This document shows, piece by piece, positions 1-11,379 of a DNA stretch of 64,000 bases. The position numbers were made by a program, and so were the translations under genes. The stretch covers positions 300,534-364,533 of the forward strand of contig SCFE01000039.1 in NCBI GenBank assembly GCA_004352715.1, written 5' to 3'. The DNA comes from Hofstenia miamia (taxonomy: Eukaryota; Xenacoelomorpha; Acoela). Below the pieces are notes generated by a model. That model saw nothing but the letters and a program-made list of their open reading frames with translations. It was not told the origin of the DNA and searched no databases. Each line of letters starts with the position of its first letter. Position 1 is the first letter of the stretch.

Positions 1-386
1 AAATCATTGTTTTATAAAGGGTAATTGTGGTAGATGTATTGGTGATATATGGTCAGGCAAGGATAAGTTGTTCCTAAGATAAACACCCAAATCTAGTACT
101 AATTAACAAGAGCAAACATGAATATCATTAGCAAGTTATTGAAGGGCCTTATTAATATTTCCAAAAACAATCCATTCAAACTTTTTGGAATTAAACTCCA
201 CCTTGTTGTCGGCAGCCCATTTTGAAAGAAAAAATTAATCTTTTTGGAGATTTCCAGAATTTCTTCTAAAAAATTTTAAGTCATCTGCAAAGAGATATAC
301 ATTTGTGTTAGAGAAAGATTCAGGTAGATCATTTAAGAAGCAGATAAATAGTAAAGGTCCAAAAGGGGAGTCTTCAGGCACCCTAN
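1..386. repeat. Direct repeat, copy 1 (pair of 430-815)
   Basis: Near-identical to 430-815 with an offset of 429 bases and scattered substitutions. Both copies carry the same LINE RT segment. A single unresolved base (386) at the copy end could mean an assembly join instead of a true tandem duplication. Confidence 0.9.
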
Positions 387-429
387 AATGATTGAAACCA
401 TACAGAAGAAGCATACATCAAAATGGATA

Positions 430-815
430 AAATCATTGTTTTATAAAGGGTATTTGTGGTAGATGTATTGGTGATATATGGTCAGGCAAGGATAAGTTGT
501 TCCTAACATAAACACCCAAATCTAGCACTAATTAACAAGAGCAAACATCAATATCATTAGCAAGTTATTGAAGGGCCTTATTAATATTTCTAAAAACAAT
601 CCATTCAAACTTGTTGGAATTAAACTCCACCTTGTTGTCGGTAGCCCGTTTTGAAAGAAAAAATTAATCTTTTTGGAGATTTCCCGAATTTCTGCTAAAA
701 AAATTTTAAGTCATCTGCAAAGAGATATACATTTGTGTTAGAGAAAGATTCAGGGAGATCATTTAAGAAGCAGATAAATAGTAAAGGTCCAAAAGGGGAG
801 TCTTCAGGCACCCTA
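430..815. repeat. Direct repeat, copy 2 (pair of 1-386)
   Basis: Second copy of the LINE RT segment. It ends exactly where the target duplication of the hAT-type insertion begins (809-816). Confidence 0.9.
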
Positions 816-816
816 C

Positions 817-1621
817 CAGAGATGGAAATGGGCTGAGTACATTGAAAGAGTTACTAGCCCACCTAATCAATTTCAAATCTTTAGCATATTTTTCGCCTAT
901 TTCTAAAATGTGAAATTTAGACCATCTTACAAATAAGACTGGATGCCATTTGACCAGAAAAGTAGGTTATGAATAAATTCAATCTAAAGTAGGTTTTTAT
1001 GATAATGCTTCATTTCTCTATTCTACATTGATGTAGACATAATATTATTAATAGTAGGGCTTCCATATTGGCTTACATTCGTGTATATCCATTACTTTAT
1101 GTCAAAAGCATTTAGATTTTTTAGTTCTTGAGTGATTGCTAAAACAATACCACTTGCTTATACATATAATAATGGGAAATATTAATGACCACCAGTAAAA
1201 TTAAAGAAAAGCATTAACATATATTATTTTTTGCACAGCTATTGACGAATTCGATACTGCCGAGTGTGTCACTGCTCAGTCGGATGCGTCTATGTGATAC
1301 TGGCAGTCTAGCACCGCTGTTGTTTCTTTCTCACTGGACTGCGGATGCTTGAGACGAACACAGCCACCTAGGGAACTCCTGTTCCAAGGAAGACCAATAT
1401 AACAACATTTCAAAAATATTGTTACTATGAAGGTATTTATTTATTTATCAGTTATAACAACAATAACTCATTAACTTTAATTTAATTAATCAAAACGCAT
1501 AACTACACAGGTAAAATATATATTAAGAAGGAAACATGTATTTACATTTTAGATCAGAAATATCAAGCCCATTTTCCAATGACATTTTGGCCCAAACCAG
1601 CCCAGACCATTTCCATCTCTG
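817..1621. mobile_element. Non-autonomous hAT-type element inserted in the LINE
   Basis: A 805-bp element bounded by perfect 15-bp inverted ends: CAGAGATGGAAATGG at 817-831 and its complement at 1607-1621. It is flanked by 8-bp near-duplicates, CACCCTAC (809-816) and CACTCCAC (1622-1629), matching at 6 of 8. Eight-base target duplications and CAG-type ends are hAT hallmarks. Removing the element restores the expected LINE RT order (TSGV followed by PEDS). No transposase is visible inside. The interior holds a GC-richer block around 1245-1400 of unknown origin. Confidence 0.85.
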
Positions 1622-2226
1622 CACTCCACTAGTAACTGGTAAATGACTAGAGACAGCTCCATTGACTTCCTGAACACGATTTGCTGAGGAAGATGCAAGT
1701 ATGGAAAGAAAATTATCACCAAAATCAAAATTATTTTGTAGTTTACCAATTAGTAAGTAATGCGATACTTGATTAAAAGTTTTTCGAAAATCTAAGTAAA
1801 ATGCTGGTGAGGTAATTCCTGCATTAAAATCATGATAAATATTGTCAAAAGACGTTAGTAATTGAGTGATTGATGAACGACGCTTGGTAAATCTAAACTT
1901 TGTAGAAGTTAGTCTATTTTTAATTATAGGGAATAGTTCATATAAAATAATTTTTTTCAAACATAAGTGACATTTTTGGAAGAATACTAATTCCACGGCA
2001 ATTTTTAATATCATTTTTTGAACCTTTTTGTCCAATTTCCACTCTTGAGGGAATTCACCAAGTTCATTGCAATAATTGAATTTTTAAGAATATGAGATGA
2101 AAGAGGATTGGCATATGTCCTAATGAATGAAGATGGAAGATAATCAAATCCACAACCATGCCAAGTAGGTTCCTTAATTAATTCCATAATTTTATCAAGT
2201 GAACAGTTAATTGTATTGTGCATCAA
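1622..2226 (-). pseudogene. LINE reverse transcriptase, N-terminal half (relic)
   Basis: First half of the reverse transcriptase of the same minus-strand LINE. Visible family blocks are an RRSSITQLL segment (the usual RST.TQLL), YLDFRKTFNQVSHYLLIGKL (the LDF.KAFD.V.H..L..KL block with the first catalytic Asp), then LPVTSGV. The frame then runs into an inserted hAT-type element at 1621. The next RT residues resume at about 816 on the other side of the insertion, so gene order is endonuclease, RT part 1, insertion, RT part 2. A linker with stops joins it to the endonuclease. Confidence 0.88.
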
Positions 2227-2628
2227 AATTGCAATTAATTAAATTTGGCTCTGAAAATACAGATTAAAAATATTGGCTAAACGTAGAACAAAATTCGACA
2301 GGATTTTTTGCACATTGATTTTCCCAAGTTAAAGATTAAAAAGTCTCCTCAGATTTCAGAGATGATTTGTCCGAAAATTGTTCTAAAAGATAACTTCAAT
2401 TGAATTAAAAAGATCAGTAGATACATTGATGAGTTTGGCAAGAGCTTTGCTAAGCGGCATTTTAAAGATATTTACGTTTGACAGTGCCTGTAATATTGAA
2501 AAAGATTAACATTTTGGGAAGAAAATTATGGTGGTAGTGAGTTAAGGGTCTTTCATTTTTTCGGCACGTACAAATAGATTATTTTAAACAAAGAATTGTA
2601 AAAGTATATAACGTAATGTGTTGTGCCA

Positions 2629-3185
2629 TCAATGTAAAATAAAAAAACGATCTTGAAAAAGTTGAATGTTGAGTAGGTTTTCAATTTTATTAAGGCACAA
2701 TGAAACATTAATACAGATAACAGCATGATCTGAAAAACTTTTAAAGGAGGATACCACCGTAAGAAATTTTAGAGCCTTGACATTTGCAAAAAACAGATCA
2801 AGAGAATTTCCAATTATATGAGTCGGAAAGTTAATAGGTTGAGATAGATTCATGTTATAAAGCTCATTGAGAATATGTTGATCAAAGTCATGTGGGGAGG
2901 TTGCAGCTTTGATGCTGGCATTAGGAAAATTAAAATCACCTACAATATACACATGTCCTGCAAATAGGGCATCAAAAGAATTATATTCTTGTAAAGACAA
3001 AAGGCGTCAAGCACAAGATGAATAAAGGAGAGTATGGAGTCTGATGTGTTGTGAAAGAGACTAATAACTGGAGGAAAGTAATGACATAAAATTAATATTG
3101 TAGCATCATCCACATAAATCTCAAATAAGCTGCAAAACGTCGAGCAGAATGGATTAAGATCGAAGAAAAGATGATTAAAAATATT
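2629..3185 (-). pseudogene. LINE endonuclease (APE-type) domain relic
   Basis: Part of the apurinic-like endonuclease that nicks target DNA for a non-LTR retrotransposon. The minus strand translates to a stretch with the family signature VGDFNFP (catalytic Asp/Asn), then a spaced NSLDLFF block and SFSDHAVI with the catalytic SDH triad, in the order expected for LINE endonucleases. Upstream (3000-3185) the reading continues with stops as more endonuclease sequence (CHYFPPVISL). The 5' end is lost where an LTR of another element begins. It lies directly upstream of reverse-transcriptase sequence on the same strand, so both belong to one Jockey/CR1-like element. No intact frame remains. Confidence 0.85.
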
Positions 3186-5132
3186 GTAATCAAATCAATT
3201 AGAATTATTTAAGGTTTATTTGTATTATGCAACTAAGAAACAACATGTGTCAAAAAAGAGAGATTAGTATCAGTCGATAAAAATACTTTTGACTAAACGA
3301 GGGGGCAAAGTCGCTTCCATTATTTTTTGCCGCCATCTTGGCAGAAGTTTAAATTTGAATCGACAGGTATTTTCTGGATTTACTATAAATAGATTAAAAA
3401 CCTTGTAAGAGTTTGATAAAGAATTTTACTTGGAATTCTTATTTTGTTCTACTTTAACGGTTTGGATATTTAATACAATGTCGAGCTAATCGAGCGGTGT
3501 TTAGTAGTGGTCTGGATCCATCACAGAGAACGATTCTAGGGTCTCTGTGCCAGATCACGAAAGTGCACATAGGTTAGGTATAGGGGTTTTCTCTCGATTA
3601 GCCGACTAGCATTTCCTTACTACATGTATTAAAATAATTGATTGTCAACAAACGGTTGGATGACCGAAACTTAGGAAATATATTAATACTATTTTAGATC
3701 CAAATTGATGACCCATAAATGACTGATAAAGTGACCGTACATGTACTAAATTATAAATGTAAGTTAGGAAGTTGTTCGAACAAGATATATTCAAACAAGC
3801 CAATATATTTGCGGTAATGTAATATTTAACGAACAACTAGTAACAAGTCAGGTTGCGAATACATGTAATATTTAACAAACAACTAGTAACAAGTCAGGTT
3901 GTGAATGGATAGAACACTTTCACCAAATATAGTTTAAGTTGAGTTGTGCTGTGCCTTGAGTATGCACTGAGCTAAAGTAGGGTATACATAAACTGTATCG
4001 ATTGAGCTGAGAAGTGGCACTCAACCAATGGATGGAATGGTGAAACTGGATGTGGAGATCCGCTTTGGGCAGATGCCCATGAAGAGATCATTACAGAGAT
4101 TACTGCATGGCTTCGTCACCTAAATAGTGAATGGTTAATTCCAGGTTACATAAGTTAATGGAAGCAACAAGTCAAGCAGTATGTAACAAGTAAATCCTTA
4201 CCNNNNNNNNAATGACGTTTACATTATTTTTAGCCGCCATCTTGGCAGAAAGTTTAAATTTGAATCGACAGGTATTTTCTGGATTTACTATAAATAGATT
4301 AAAAACCTTGTAAGAGTTTGATAAAGAATTTTACTTGGAATTCTTATTTTGTTCTACTTTAACGGTTTGAATATTTAATACAATGTCGAGCTAATCGAGC
4401 GGTGTTTAGTAGTGGTCTGGATCCATCACAGAGAACGATTCTAGGGTCTCTGTGCCAGATCACGAAAGTGCACATAAGTTAGGTATAGGGGTTTTCTCTC
4501 GATTAGCCGACTAGCATTTCCTTACTACATGTATTAAAATAATTGATTGTCAACAAACGGTTGGATGACCGAAACTTAGGAAATATATTAATACTGTTTT
4601 AGATCTAAATTGATGACCCATAAATGGCCGATAAAGTGACCGTACATGTACTAAATTATAAATGTAAGTTAGGAAGTTGTTCGAACAAGATATATTCAAA
4701 CAAGCCAATATATTTGCGGTAATGTAATATTTAACGAACAACTAGTAACAAGTCAGGTTGCGAATAGATAGAACACTTTCACGAAATAGAGTTTAAGTCG
4801 AGTTGTGCCGTGCCTTGAGTACACACTGAACTAAAGTAGGGTACACATAAACTGTATCGATTGAGCTGAGAAGTGGCACTCAACCAACGGATGGAATGAT
4901 GAAACTGGATGTGGAGATCCGCTTTGGGCAGATGCCCATGAAGAGATCATTACAGAGATTACCGCATGGCTTAGTCACCTAAATAGTGAATTGTTAATTC
5001 CAGGTTACATAAGTTAATGGAAGCAACAAGTCAAGCAGTATGTAACAAGTAAATCCTTACCCGCAATAACACGACTAACGTTATATAGTAACAGTAGATA
5101 AACAGTGATAATGCCTGGTAGAGGATATTACA
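3186..5132 (+). mobile_element. LTR of a Ty3/gypsy-like retrotransposon, 5'-truncated and internally duplicated
   Basis: Plus-strand LTR homologous to the one at 11483-12625. Shared landmarks in order are TGCAACTAAGAAACAA (about 3228), a TATAAATAG promoter box (3384-3392, again at 4289-4297), TACATGTATTAAA, and the 3' terminus GGATATTACA ending at 5132. The first roughly 100 bp are missing where it meets the LINE. About 3315-4202 and 4222-5064 are near-identical direct copies separated by eight N (4203-4210), so the duplication may partly be an assembly effect. Confidence 0.75.
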
Positions 5133-5287
5133 TGGCGACCGTGACAGCCAAGAACAGCAATTCTAAAGAAGAAACATTCAGTGAAACTACTCGCATACAA
5201 CAACAAAAGAAATTTTTCACGTGCTCTGTCGATGGGACTGAGCTCATCTCTCATGAAAACCTTGTATTCATTGAAATTTTAAAGTAG
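5105..5287 (+). pseudogene. Short ORF at the start of the LTR element internal region
   Basis: A 60-codon frame that begins inside the LTR end and runs through the primer-binding site into about 140 bp of internal sequence, ending after FIEILK. It may be leader or the stub of a gag frame. No CCHC knuckle or protease motif is present. The element is cut off soon after, and 5290 onward no longer resembles an LTR element. Confidence 0.3.
5133..5150 (+). other. Primer-binding site of the LTR retrotransposon
   Basis: Immediately after the LTR end (…ATTACA) comes TGGCGACCGTGACAGC. It starts with TGG, complementary to a tRNA CCA end, as expected for minus-strand priming. The exact tRNA was not determined. 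This identifies the LTR as a 5' LTR. Confidence 0.6.
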
Positions 5288-5290
5288 ATA

Positions 5291-6104
5291 ATATAACCGC
5301 TTAGACGATTCGTTTCCTACATCAATAATTACAATAAAAAGTACTTTAACAGACAAGTTTATACCAATGTGAATTACTTTACAAACCGATAATGTATCAC
5401 AATGAATAAACCTTAACATATCCAATCAGTAATACATTTCTTATCATGCTTAAGTTGATCTACTAGAGAATTTCGACCTCCGCATTCTCCAAAAGCAGTT
5501 ATGCGACGTTTTTACTCACAATTGCTTTGCCTTGCATTAGTGGAAGAAACTATTGCAGATCATAATTCATTCATTAATTTAGCATTGTTATTTTCAATGG
5601 CTTTGCAAATAATATGATTTTGATTTTGCTTAGTCACAACGAGTTCTTTGATTTCGTTAAGTTGCTTTTGGTAATTGCAAGAGAAGTAGAAACAGCTTGT
5701 TTTTAAAGAGTGTTCTCATTCTTTAAAATATAATTTTAAACAAATTGCATCAAGTGACTTATATTTCTCAGATTGAGTAAAATCGACACATTTTGTACAA
5801 AGCTTAAGAAAATGACGTTCATAATTTAAAATAGCATATATGCAAGCCTTTGATAATCCTATGCAAGTTTTGGAAAAGGAAATACATCATTACATAAAAA
5901 ACACATAAAATGCGACTAAATTTCCAAGTAAATCAAAATTTCTTTTGAGAAGTAAAACTAAATTTAAAAAAATACTTTTAAAATCTCTAAAATGGCAATC
6001 TTTTACTTAAATCCTTCTCAACTAAAAAGTGTTTTTGCCCCACTTTTCCCCATGAGTACCCACTTTAGAAAAATCTTGCTCCATATATATATATATTCTA
6101 AATT
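5291..6104. other. No gene seen (AT-rich spacer)
   Basis: AT-rich DNA with stops in all frames and no recognisable domain, repeat terminus or RNA gene. A short (TA)n tract lies near 6083-6097. Confidence 0.6.
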
Positions 6105-6660
6105 GAAAACACATTGAACTTTTCTATTAGATTATATAATCATCATCAGCAAATAATTTGTGGCAAAAATATTTTTACAATATACAAACAACATTAAAAT
6201 TATAGAATGAAATCTAAAATCAATATGAATACTTTGTTGGATTAATTTGTTTATTTAATAACTTTGTTTTATCGATGCTGTTAATTTCAATAGCTTCTTT
6301 AATTTTTCTATACTTTGTTCTTGTAATGATTTTAAAATTTTCATTGTTGATATTATGAATGATGGTAAATGACCATTGATGTGCTCTTTGATTCGCGTAT
6401 CAAAGTGGTGAATGGTTTCACTGATGTATGATTTCTTACAATCATCAAAAGTATATTTATAAACTAAAGATGAAGTCAATCCTTTTAATATTTGGGAATT
6501 AAATTCAGTGTTTTGAATGATTGAAATATTGTAATAATCTTTGTAAATTTCAAATTTGTATTAAATGATCGTATCTTATTTTTCAATTGAATTGTATTCT
6601 TTTCAATAAATCGTAATTTCCAATATATTTCTTTCTTCATTAGATTTTTCATGATTAGTT
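6105..6660 (-). pseudogene. Penelope-like element tail with GIY-YIG endonuclease
   Basis: The minus strand encodes the C-terminal GIY-YIG nuclease typical of Penelope-like elements. LVYKYTFDDCKKSYISET matches the family block (hVY.ytC..C...YIGeT, here with IS for IG), followed by RIKEHINGH. Upstream (6480-6640) are remnants of the preceding linker (IRSFNTNLKF). The nuclease cuts target DNA for reverse transcription by an RT that is missing here. The frame is 74 codons and lacks the catalytic Glu-bearing end. A weak hammerhead-like core lies downstream at 6121-6149. Confidence 0.75.
6121..6149 (-). ncRNA. Degenerate hammerhead ribozyme-like core of the Penelope-like element
   Basis: The minus strand shows CTGATGA (6143-6149) and GAAA (6121-6124) separated by 18 bases containing the palindrome GATTATATAATC. 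Position and order fit the hammerheads known in Penelope-like terminal repeats. Stem II pairing next to the core is poor, so this is probably inactive or coincidental. Confidence 0.3.
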
Positions 6661-6780
6661 GCTAATAAACATTGATCTACAATGTTTTTATAAGATGATG
6701 TGGATATCCATTATCACAAAAAATACCATATAATAGATCTAAAGAATTTGAAATTTTCAAATTTGATGATGATTATTAAT

Positions 6781-7012
6781 ATATATATANNNNNNNNNNN
6801 NNNNNNNNNNNNNNNNNNNNNNNNNNNNNNNNNNNNNNNNNNNNNNNNNNNNNNNNNNNNNNNNNNNNNNNNNNNNNNNNNNNNNNNNNNNNNNNNNNNN
6901 NNNNNNNNNNNNNNNNNNNNNNNNNNNNNNNNNNNNNNNNNNNNNNNNNNNNNNNNNNNNNNNNNNNNNNNNNNNNNNNNNNNNNNNNNNNNNNNNNNNN
7001 TATATATATATA
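6781..7012. repeat. (TA)n microsatellite with assembly gap
   Basis: (TA)n on both sides of 211 N (6790-7000). Confidence 0.9.
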
Positions 7013-7054
7013 CTAGTGCTTTTACAAAATGAATAATGAAGCAAACAAAAATGC

Positions 7055-7303
7055 TTAAGGGTCATTTTGACCTACTGTTGCTTTTCTAGTGTTAATTAAT
7101 TTAGGAGTTTCAAATCTCTCCAAGCTAATTGCACGAAAAATTGCAAAATAAAAACACACATGTATTTGTTGTATGTGTGTGCATATTACAGAGTTGTAAC
7201 AAACCCATTCTTTAAATGGGCCAGAGCAAGTAAACAAGTTATTGCATAAATTGCAGCCACATGCTTGAAAATCTCTTCGAAATAATGACCTGCGGGGCAA
7301 CAT
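7055..7303 (-). other. Unrecognised cysteine-containing ORF
   Basis: An 82-codon frame with a CGCNLCN cluster and two further Cys. No family is recognised. It could be a relic of the linker ahead of a Penelope-like nuclease, because 6.1-6.7 kb carries such an element on the same strand, but the spacing is not convincing. 7304-7490 shows nothing. Confidence 0.2.
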
Positions 7304-7490
7304 ATTATTTGCCCAATTCTATTTCAAATTTCACTATCAGACGCAGTTCAATTCAATGCAAATTGTTTCCAGTTCCGTTGCTTCCGACACACATCTATTT
7401 CTGGTGGTAGCCTGAGATTAAATGTGTCGAAAGTAAGCAAATAGTTCATCATTTTCTAGATGAAGATATTTCAGTTTATGAAACATAATA

Positions 7491-8437
7491 ACAGGTGATC
7501 AAAAAAATCCGTACTAATTGAAAATCATATCATATTAAGGCATATCACATTCTATCAAAAATTTAATTAAACAATGAAGTTAACCGAAAAGTGTATGAAA
7601 TTCAAATGTGACATCAATACATTTTAATGGAAACAGTTCAAATCCATCATTGTGTGCCTTAGTGAGTCATTGCTTAATATTTTTCATCATCTCGCAAACA
7701 AGCAGTATTTTATTCTTTGTTTTAGCTCATCATGAGTTTTAGCCTCCCATCCCGTGTCATAGACGATTTGTTTCAGTATTCCCAAAAACTCTCTATATGC
7801 CTCACTTGAGGTGCATTTGGAAGGTTGGAGTCCTTAGTAACAAAGTTGATGCCAAATTCATCAAATGCATTTAAAGTGTCATGGGCATAATGGCTCGAAG
7901 CAAAATCAGGCCAAAGGATGTACGTAGTCACTCTCTGGATAAGCGTCTTTAATAAACGGCAAAAGGTATTGTTTAATGCTTTCCAAATAAGTCTCCTTGG
8001 ATATGCTGCTTAGATGGAAAGAAATAAGGTTTTGTAATGCCTTTTGGCACAATAGCATTCGATTGGGTTGAGTTAAGTTTTCACCTGGTTTCCATGATCC
8101 TTGAGCTTGTTCAGTGTATCCAACTGTCTCATATCTGTTTAACACACATAAATAGGGTGCTTTGCGAGACCTAGCTCTTTAAAAGAAAGAAGCACTTGAT
8201 ACTTAGACTGGTTTGGATGGCTGTTTTAATAATCAACAACTATGTACTGATTTTGTTGCTCATTGAGTTTTTGCAGCGTATTATCAATTATATGGCACGT
8301 GAAATGAATATTAATATTGGTTAAAGTTTTAGAAACATATCAAGTATTCATTGTTTAATTAATTTTTTCATGGACTATATCATATGTTTTAATGCGATGT
8401 AATTTTCAATTAGTACGGATTTTTATTGATCACCCGT
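7491..8437 (-). mobile_element. Tc1/mariner-superfamily element with long inverted ends
   Basis: A 947-bp element with about 36-bp inverted ends. The left end starts ACAGGTGATCAA and carries ATCCGTACTAATTGAAAAT; the right end is its complement with an inserted T and an A/G change. TA dinucleotides flank both ends (7489-7490, 8438-8439), the target duplication of this superfamily. The transposase relic inside reads on the minus strand. Confidence 0.9.
7700..8145 (-). pseudogene. DD37E-type Tc1/mariner transposase (C-terminal relic)
   Basis: DDE transposase remnant. The first part (8145-7906) ends with LLPFIKDAYPESDYV, then a one-base shift leads to LWPDFASSHYA, which holds the second catalytic Asp, and VRHIESFWEY, which holds the catalytic Glu, followed by a stop. 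Counting residues gives 37 between Asp and Glu, placing it in the DD37E group and not with DD34D mariner or DD34E Tc1. The N-terminal helix-turn-helix region is not recognisable. It cannot encode an active enzyme. Confidence 0.8.
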
Positions 8438-8692
8438 TATAATGGGAATACAGTATAACATAATGTGATGCATCAGAATACATAAAATGAATTTGAAAAA
8501 TTGAAAAGTTGCTTCCAGTTCTGTCTTGATCCATCTCGTACCCAAAGATTCTTTCTCAAAGCTAACAAAGTTAGAGCTGGTTGTTTTGGGATTTCTGCAT
8601 TTTGAAGTAAACCCTTTGGGGGCCACACATGCAGAACTGTTTTGATACTCCAATGCAACACCACAATGCTCAGATACTGACTTCGAGTTCAA
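8423..8692 (-). other. Unrecognised ORF overlapping the transposon end
   Basis: An 89-codon frame whose 3' end overlaps the right inverted end of the Tc1/mariner element. It contains four Cys and a KCRNPKTTSSNFVSFEKESLG region. A second frame (8473-8664) overlaps it. No family recognised; it may be flanking host or element sequence read by chance. 8693-8970 shows nothing. Confidence 0.15.
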
Positions 8693-8976
8693 AATAAATT
8701 CTTCATATGATGATAAATATATATTTCAACAAAACCAATATTCTGCAAATAATTTTGAATACAACAACCATTATTAAAAGCGCAGATGAAATGTGCTTAA
8801 AAATAGCTTTAAGCTCTTATTTGTAGAGAATAGAAATACATAAAGCCATAGATACAAGCAAATCATAATTATGGCTGTATCACTGCAAGGTAGATTTAGC
8901 TGTTTGAAATGGTAATGATACTGAATACAGGAATTGAGAATTCCAACAAGAATCAAATATTAAACATATTGGTTGC

Positions 8977-10010
8977 TTAATGATAACCAATTAAATTAAA
9001 AAGTTGAACTCTAAGATGAGTATGATGAGGGGAAACGTTCACAGAAAAAGGAGGCCCAGAAGGGGGAGATACAGAAAAGGAAATACAACATGTCTTGGTT
9101 GGGCTAAAATCAAGATGGTTAACAGAAGACCAAATAGACAAAAGCTCAAGATCAGTGGTAATATTGGAGGCAAGAGAACTACCAAAGTTGAAAATCACAG
9201 TGTCATCAATTTACAGTAGACAGGATGAGTTGAGGACAAATTGAGGGAGGTCGTTAATAGCAACAAGGAAGAAGAGAACAGCAAACATGGAACCTTAAGG
9301 AGCACCACTAGAGACAAGAGCAGGGGAAGAAATAGACCAGTTGATTGGACAGGTAAGACTGAAAGAGTTTGGTGAAATCTGCATCAAAGCCAAGTAAACT
9401 TAATTTGTCAAGAAGAATATAATGATGAAGCTGATCAAAAGCTTTAGAAATGTCAAGAAAGATAATGCAACCAGGATCATTACGATCAGAGTGGAAATAG
9501 CAGTTTTCAATCAAAGTGAGCAAGTTAGTGATGGTAGAACGACCCAGAAGGTTACTATGCTGAGAAGCGGAGATGAGGTGACGAATTTTAGGGAACACAT
9601 AACAAAAGACAAGATGCTCAAAGATGATTGACAGCTGAGAAAGAATAGGTATTTGATGATAAGAAGTGACTTGAGAGTAGGGAAGCTGATTGGATTTAAC
9701 CAGTGGAGAGATCCAAGATGTTTCCAACAAGGCGGAAAATTCTTAGAGGAGCAAATGTAAGAGAAGAGATGCTTTAAATAGATGGAAAGAGTTGAGGAAG
9801 TTTTGTGGATTACAAAGGATGGGATGCCATCAGGATAGCAAGGACAAGACAACTTGCAGGTCTTAAGCATGAGGGAAATATCATGGGTGTTGAAGACAAT
9901 GTCACATGGGTGAATCAGTGGGGAGGTGGCAGGAGGACCAGGACAGAGAGAGACAGGATCAGAAAAATTTGAGGAGAAATAGACATTGAAGAGATCAGCC
10001 TTCTCCAGAT
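8977..10010 (-). pseudogene. LINE reverse transcriptase relic (Jockey/CR1-like)
   Basis: Minus-strand RT in family order: RSTITNLLTLIE, FLDISKAFDQLHHYILLDKL (first catalytic Asp), SSGAP then a stop where Gln is expected (CAA to TAA), GSMFAVLFFL, INDLPQF, then IDDTVIFNFGS, which is the F/YADDT box with its first residues lost, and SPTKTCCISF. Several stops and shifts break the frame. It follows an endonuclease relic on the same strand. The element is unlike the LINE at 1-3190 in sequence and base composition, being G+A-rich on the plus strand. Confidence 0.88.
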
Positions 10011-10199
10011 CTGATTAAGCAGAAAAAGGGTTCCAATTCAAGGTCAGGTTTGGAATGCAGGGAATGCAAGAAAGCATAAGAGTCTTGAAGAGATCCATAT
10101 GAGAAGCTGGACATCAGAGATATTTTGTTGAGTTCCATGAAGTTGATGACGTCTTCTGTAAGAGAAGAGTGTTTTGAAGAATCAGAAGAACTGTAATGG

Positions 10200-11370
10200 C
10201 ATTTGAAAGATTCGAATTAATTCAAGGAGTGTACAGTAAGGAATGAGAAATAGAAAGGGAGAGAAATATGCTTTTTCTGATGATGAGGAACAAAGGGATG
10301 AAATAATTTGGTATACCAGTCATCAGCAATGAATGAGTCATTACAAATGGGAATGAAGAAGAGAGAGCAGCATTTAGAGATACAAAGTCATGGTTAGATT
10401 GAGCATATTGAGGAGTGGCAGGACAAACAGATGGGGTAATAGAATTGATAGCCAGGTTGAAGCAAACAAATGAGTGATCAGACAGTTTAACCACAACAGG
10501 GACAATAGATGTGTCAAAAATATGATCAGGGTGAGAGCACAAAACTAAGTCAAGGAGGGAGGAGCAGGAAGTAGGAGAAAATACCAGTTGTTCAAGAGAG
10601 TAGGAAGCAAAAGATCCAGAACAGTAGATTCATAGGCGTCATTAGAGTCAAGTGTATTCCAACAAACAGGAAGGTTGAAGTCACCACAGATGAGGAGATG
10701 AGGAGGAGAGTGAAATCCAAGTTGATGAGAGAGAGTGATAGACTGATCATGAAAGTACTCAAGCATGGATGAAAAATTAGCAGGGGGAATACAAAGGGAC
10801 TGCTGGAAGGAGGGTTGTAAACACAGAGAAGAGAAACAATGTGATCACTGAGAACAACAACACAACAACAACAGAAATAAAAGGAAAAAAATTCAAAGGG
10901 GAGGGGTGGATGTCAAAGTTAGGGTGATGTGACACAATCAGAACACCACCATGATGACCACTAGAATGATCTATATGGCATGATTTAATGAGACAAGACT
11001 GTGAGCAAAAAGAGAAACCAGAGTTGGGATTAAGAGTAAGATCCAAGCTGGGAGGTTCAGCTTGTCAATCACAACCAGAAGCATCACAACTGTTGGGACA
11101 AGGCCAAAAGATTTTCGCTCAGCATCAGAGAGATGGTAGTACTCAATCAAGAGGTCATCTGACTACGCTTCAGGATCCATGAGAGCAAGATGAGATTCTT
11201 GTTTACAGACAATATGGAAGGAGGTGAATAAAGAATCTGTTCATGGTGGAATGGGAAGGGCGTCATCAAATTGGAGAGGGGTGATCAGCAACATCAGAAG
11301 CAGAAACAGAATTAGCAAAATGGCTGATATGGATGTGAGCTTTACAAGGAGGCTGAGGAAGAGAATTAAT
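10200..11370 (-). pseudogene. LINE endonuclease (APE-type) relic
   Basis: Minus-strand endonuclease of the LINE continuing at 8977-10010. Blocks in order are GHHGGVLIVSHHPNF (the G.GGG..hh block), LLICGDFNLPVCWN (catalytic GDFN), and VVVKLSDHSFVCFNL (catalytic SDH). The parts lie in three frames separated by stops. Above 11.05 kb the coding signal fades, so the 5' end is uncertain. Confidence 0.85.
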
Positions 11371-11379
11371 GTAGAATCA

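Larger units (their letters stand above)
1..816 (-). pseudogene. LINE reverse transcriptase, catalytic half, internally duplicated (relic)
   Basis: Continuation of the minus-strand LINE RT. Reading the minus strand from 816 gives the VPEDSPFGPLLF block (normally GVPQGS.LGPLLF), then NDLPE, then YLFADDLKFL, which holds the catalytic FADD box at 710-721. Further 3' are thumb-region blocks (VEFN...FEWIVF, LGVY.RNNLSLPDHI). The segment occurs twice: 430-815 and 1-386 are direct copies, so FADD appears again at 280-291. An N at 386 marks the junction. The element's 3' end is outside the window. Confidence 0.88.

Noticed and set aside
3645-4741. Two almost identical 63-codon minus frames (3645-3836, 4550-4741)
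   Set aside because: They lie antisense in the duplicated LTR; duplication, not selection, explains the similarity.
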